DNA of 7,833 bases, taken from assembly GCA_003552765.1 (NCBI GenBank), contig PUOI01000482.1, positions 1 through 7,833 on the forward strand, read 5' to 3'. Positions 6,188 to 7,833 of this stretch are shown here, piece after piece (positions within the stretch are counted from its first letter, which is position 1; each line of letters starts with the position of its first letter). The notes under the pieces were generated by a model that was given only the letters and a program-made list of their open reading frames with translations, did no database searches and was not told where the DNA came from. A program made the position numbers and the translations under genes. The DNA is from Candidatus Hydrogenedentota bacterium (GTDB lineage Bacteria; Hydrogenedentota; Hydrogenedentia; Hydrogenedentales; SLHB01).

Positions 6188-7387
6188 ATGATACGCTTCG
6201 AATGTCCACACTGCGCGTACCGTTTTCGAGTAGAGGCGCACCTGGCCGGCCGCACCGGGTGGTGTACGAATTGCAAAAACGTAATATCGGTCCCAGCTGA
6301 CGACGGAACGCCATCCTTCGAGGAATTGCCGGACGATGAGAAGGTAGACGTGCTGCGGCATGTCCTCCGCCAGGCGGTTCAGCGCCTGGAGAAAGCCGAG
6401 GCGCGTATCCTGCGCCTAGACCGCCGTCTGCAACGGGCCAAGGAACGAGCCGCCAGCGAGCCGGAGGCAAAGGCGCGCGAACTCGAGGCCACTCGCAAGC
6501 AGCTGGATGAGGCGGAGGCCGAGATTCAAAGGCTAAACGCGGAGTTGGCCTCGGATCAGCCCGGAAGTGAACTCGATAGTGCGGCCATCGAAGCCCTGGA
6601 AGCTGAGGCGGCGCGTCTGGAGCAGGCGCTCGATGATGAGCGGTCCGCCCGGCAGGAAGCCGAGCGAGTGGCGGCGGACGCCAAGGAGCAGATTCAGGCG
6701 AATGAAGCGTGGAGGTCGCGTTATAGCTCATTGCAGAGCGACTATCACGAAATCTCCGAGGAACTGGAGGCCTCGCGGGAAAGGTTGGAAACCGAACGCC
6801 TCCGGCATGGGGAAACCACGGCCGCGTTGAACGAAGCCCGGCAGGCGATTGAACAGTTGCGCCGCAAAATGGATGCAGCCCAGCGGGAGCTAGCAGACGA
6901 ACGGCGGCGGAGCGAGGAACGGCAAGACGCCGCCGCGCGCTTGGAATCCCAACTGGAGGAAAGAGACGAGCGCATACAGTCGCTTGAGGCGGAGGCGCAG
7001 CGTCTCGCGGCGATTACCGAAGGGGCGGAGCAGCTCCGTGAGGCTTGGCGGCAGAAGGAGCAAGAGGCAGCCGAGTTGCGTGCGGCCCTGGAAACGGCCC
7101 GGGAAGAACGAGACAACGCCCTGTATCTACTCGATGGGTTGGATGGAAAATTGGAGCGCCTTCAAGAGGCGTTGGAGGCGGCGGATGCGGCCCGGAAAGC
7201 CCAGGAACACGAAGAAGCTCCCTGTGGCGCTGAACCGGAAGAGCCCGGCAGCAAGGACGCATCCACGGACCCTGGGGAAGCGGAAACAGAAACAAACACG
7301 CATGTTCCAGAAGTCGTGGATCAGCGCCAAGCTCCCCCGTCGCGTGACCTCTTGGAGTCCCTGCTGCGTTTTATGCAGTCCAGTTAG
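6188..7387 (+). CDS. Zinc-ribbon plus long coiled-coil protein of unknown function
   Basis: Starting at ATG 6188 the protein has 399 residues. It opens with a compact zinc ribbon, MIRFECPHCAYRFRV, then CTNC; the four ligands are Cys6, Cys9, Cys26 and Cys29. This style of N-terminal ribbon is common in planctomycete-like proteins. From about residue 60 to 335 it is an almost unbroken charged heptad-type coiled coil rich in Glu, Ala, Arg and Gln. An acidic low-complexity linker follows (about 337-375), then a short amphipathic C-terminal helix, SRDLLESLLRFMQSS. There is no signal peptide or membrane helix, so it is probably cytoplasmic and oligomeric. The frame extends to ATG 6101, but homologous ribbons start at this methionine and a -10 box overlaps 6101; ATG 6182 two codons upstream is an equal alternative. 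The ribosome binding site is poor for all of them. The gene follows the two glycosyltransferases, but no function is assigned. Confidence 0.8.
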   Translation: MIRFECPHCAYRFRVEAHLAGRTGWCTNCKNVISVPADDGTPSFEELPDDEKVDVLRHVLRQAVQRLEKAEARILRLDRRLQRAKERAASEPEAKARELEATRKQLDEAEAEIQRLNAELASDQPGSELDSAAIEALEAEAARLEQALDDERSARQEAERVAADAKEQIQANEAWRSRYSSLQSDYHEISEELEASRERLETERLRHGETTAALNEARQAIEQLRRKMDAAQRELADERRRSEERQDAAARLESQLEERDERIQSLEAEAQRLAAITEGAEQLREAWRQKEQEAAELRAALETAREERDNALYLLDGLDGKLERLQEALEAADAARKAQEHEEAPCGAEPEEPGSKDASTDPGEAETETNTHVPEVVDQRQAPPSRDLLESLLRFMQSS

Positions 7388-7400
7388 CACCTCACTATTT

Positions 7401-7434
7401 CCCCTTTGATGGGGGGGATCAAGGGGATGTTTTT
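7401..7434 (+). terminator. Rho-independent terminator after the zinc-ribbon/coiled-coil gene
   Basis: CCCCTTTGAT (7401-7410) pairs with ATCAAGGGG (7418-7426) around a G-rich loop, with one bulged T in the left arm, and is followed by TTTTT at 7430-7434. It begins 14 bases after the stop codon at 7387 and ends the plus-strand gene cluster. Confidence 0.75.
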
Positions 7435-7475
7435 CCCGCGTGGCAGCCTTCTCCCCCGGCGGCCAGGGACAGTAG

Positions 7476-7502
7476 ACAGGATTTACAAGATTGACAAGTT
7501 GA
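7476..7502 (+). repeat. Three imperfect 9-nt tandem units (ACARRNTTN-like)
   Basis: The tract reads as ACAGGATTT, ACAAGATTG and ACAAGTTGA. Each unit shares ACA-R-G and a TT. It is purely non-coding, lying between the terminator and the larger repeats. Confidence 0.45.
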
Positions 7503-7544
7503 AGCCGTGCGCGCTCTCCATGGCATGGACTAAGCACTCGTAGG

Positions 7545-7668
7545 GCGTCAAGCCAAGAACTTGTTGATGGCCAAAGTGAACGCGGTAAGAGGTGGCATGG
7601 CCTTCCAGGCCATGAATCACGGGCTGGAAGCCCGTGCTACGTCACCGCTAAGAATTGGAGGCTATCCA
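7545..7668 (+). repeat. Structured REP/BIME-like element, copy A
   Basis: First copy of a direct repeat of about 123 bp. From the outside in it has GATGGCC (7566-7572) pairing with GGCTATC (7660-7666, one G-U pair); a second stem AGAGGTG (7588-7594) with CACCGCT (7643-7649), one mismatch; then two hairpins, CATGGCC-TTCCA-GGCCATG (7596-7614) and CACGGGC-TGGAA-GCCCGTG (7618-7636), separated by AAT. The two hairpins are inverted relatives of each other. The central 68 bases (7588-7655) are identical to copy B. No open reading frame crosses it convincingly. Confidence 0.85.
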
Positions 7669-7671
7669 AAA

Positions 7672-7686
7672 AATCACGGGCTGAAG
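7672..7686 (+). repeat. Truncated third fragment of the repeat element
   Basis: AATCACGGGCTGAAG, between the two full copies, matches the start of the second hairpin of the element (AATCACGGGCTGGAAG) apart from one missing G. It then departs. It looks like the remnant of a further copy or a by-product of the duplication. Confidence 0.5.
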
Positions 7687-7699
7687 AGGCGCCAGTGGA

Positions 7700-7822
7700 G
7701 CGTCAAGCCTAAGATTTGTTGATAGCCAAAGTGAACGCGCTTAGAGGTGGCATGGCCTTCCAGGCCATGAATCACGGGCTGGAAGCCCGTGCTACGTCAC
7801 CGCTAAGAATAGAGGCTATCCA
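7700..7822 (+). repeat. Structured REP/BIME-like element, copy B
   Basis: Second copy, 155 bp downstream of the first. The outer arms GATAGCC (7721-7727) and GGCTATC (7814-7820) pair perfectly. The second stem TTAGAGGTG (7741-7749) pairs with CACCGCTAA (7798-7806) with one mismatch. The hairpins at 7751-7769 and 7773-7791 are identical to copy A. Copies A and B differ mainly in the flanks: GATGGCC against GATAGCC changes a G-U pair into an A-U pair, keeping the outer stem. The window ends 11 bases later, so further copies may follow. Confidence 0.85.
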
Positions 7823-7833
7823 CGGTTTAGGGG

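Noticed and set aside
6150..6731. 193-codon minus-strand open frame opposite the coiled-coil gene
   Set aside because: Its Pro/Arg-rich translation is the antisense of a strongly biased coiled-coil sequence; no recognisable domain or ribosome binding site.
7517..7529. TCCATGGCATGGA, a 13-base near palindrome
   Set aside because: Six-base arms around one central base are too short and isolated to call an operator or terminator.
7545..7822. Possible CRISPR array from the repeated palindromic blocks
   Set aside because: Only two long copies 155 bp apart, no uniform short repeats and no unique spacers of regular size; the intervening sequence contains a degraded piece of the same element.

Overview
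The window comes from a GC-rich bacterial chromosome, probably Gram-negative. The gene types fit environmental lineages of the planctomycete/PVC or Hydrogenedentes kind: an FHS-like MFS pair, a short zinc ribbon joined to a long coiled coil, exopolysaccharide-type glycosyltransferases and palindromic repeats between genes. That assignment is only an inference. No rRNA, tRNA, transposase or CRISPR array was found.

Left half, all on the minus strand, in order of transcription: an intact MFS permease (3450-2242); a second, closely related MFS copy broken by one frameshift (2171-956); a strong hairpin terminator (926-891); a promoter that sits almost on the start codon of a small GGQ release-factor-like ribosome-rescue protein (830-462); and a bacterial PH-domain membrane protein (415 to beyond the left edge). 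The MFS pair is a tandem duplication with a period of about 1.28 kb. A TTGACA promoter lies about 290 bp upstream of the first copy, so the leader is long; it contains a perfect 14-bp palindrome.

Right half, on the plus strand: a GT4 glycosyltransferase resembling those associated with PEP-CTERM/EpsH exopolysaccharide loci (3992-5206), then a GT2 glycosyltransferase (5212-6069) read from a strong Shine-Dalgarno inside the end of the GT4 gene. Next is a protein of unknown function with an N-terminal four-cysteine zinc ribbon and about 270 residues of coiled coil (6188-7387). The two glycosyltransferases probably act in one surface-glycan pathway. The coiled-coil gene may have its own promoter.

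The right end (7388-7833) is non-coding. It holds a rho-independent terminator, a short 9-nt tandem tract, and two direct copies of a structured element of about 123 bp. Each copy contains two back-to-back palindromic hairpins whose stems differ by compensatory changes and whose loops are exactly complementary, all nested inside outer inverted repeats. This resembles a REP/BIME-type element and is the most interesting structure in the window. I saw no clear candidate for a new multi-gene defence or catalytic system.
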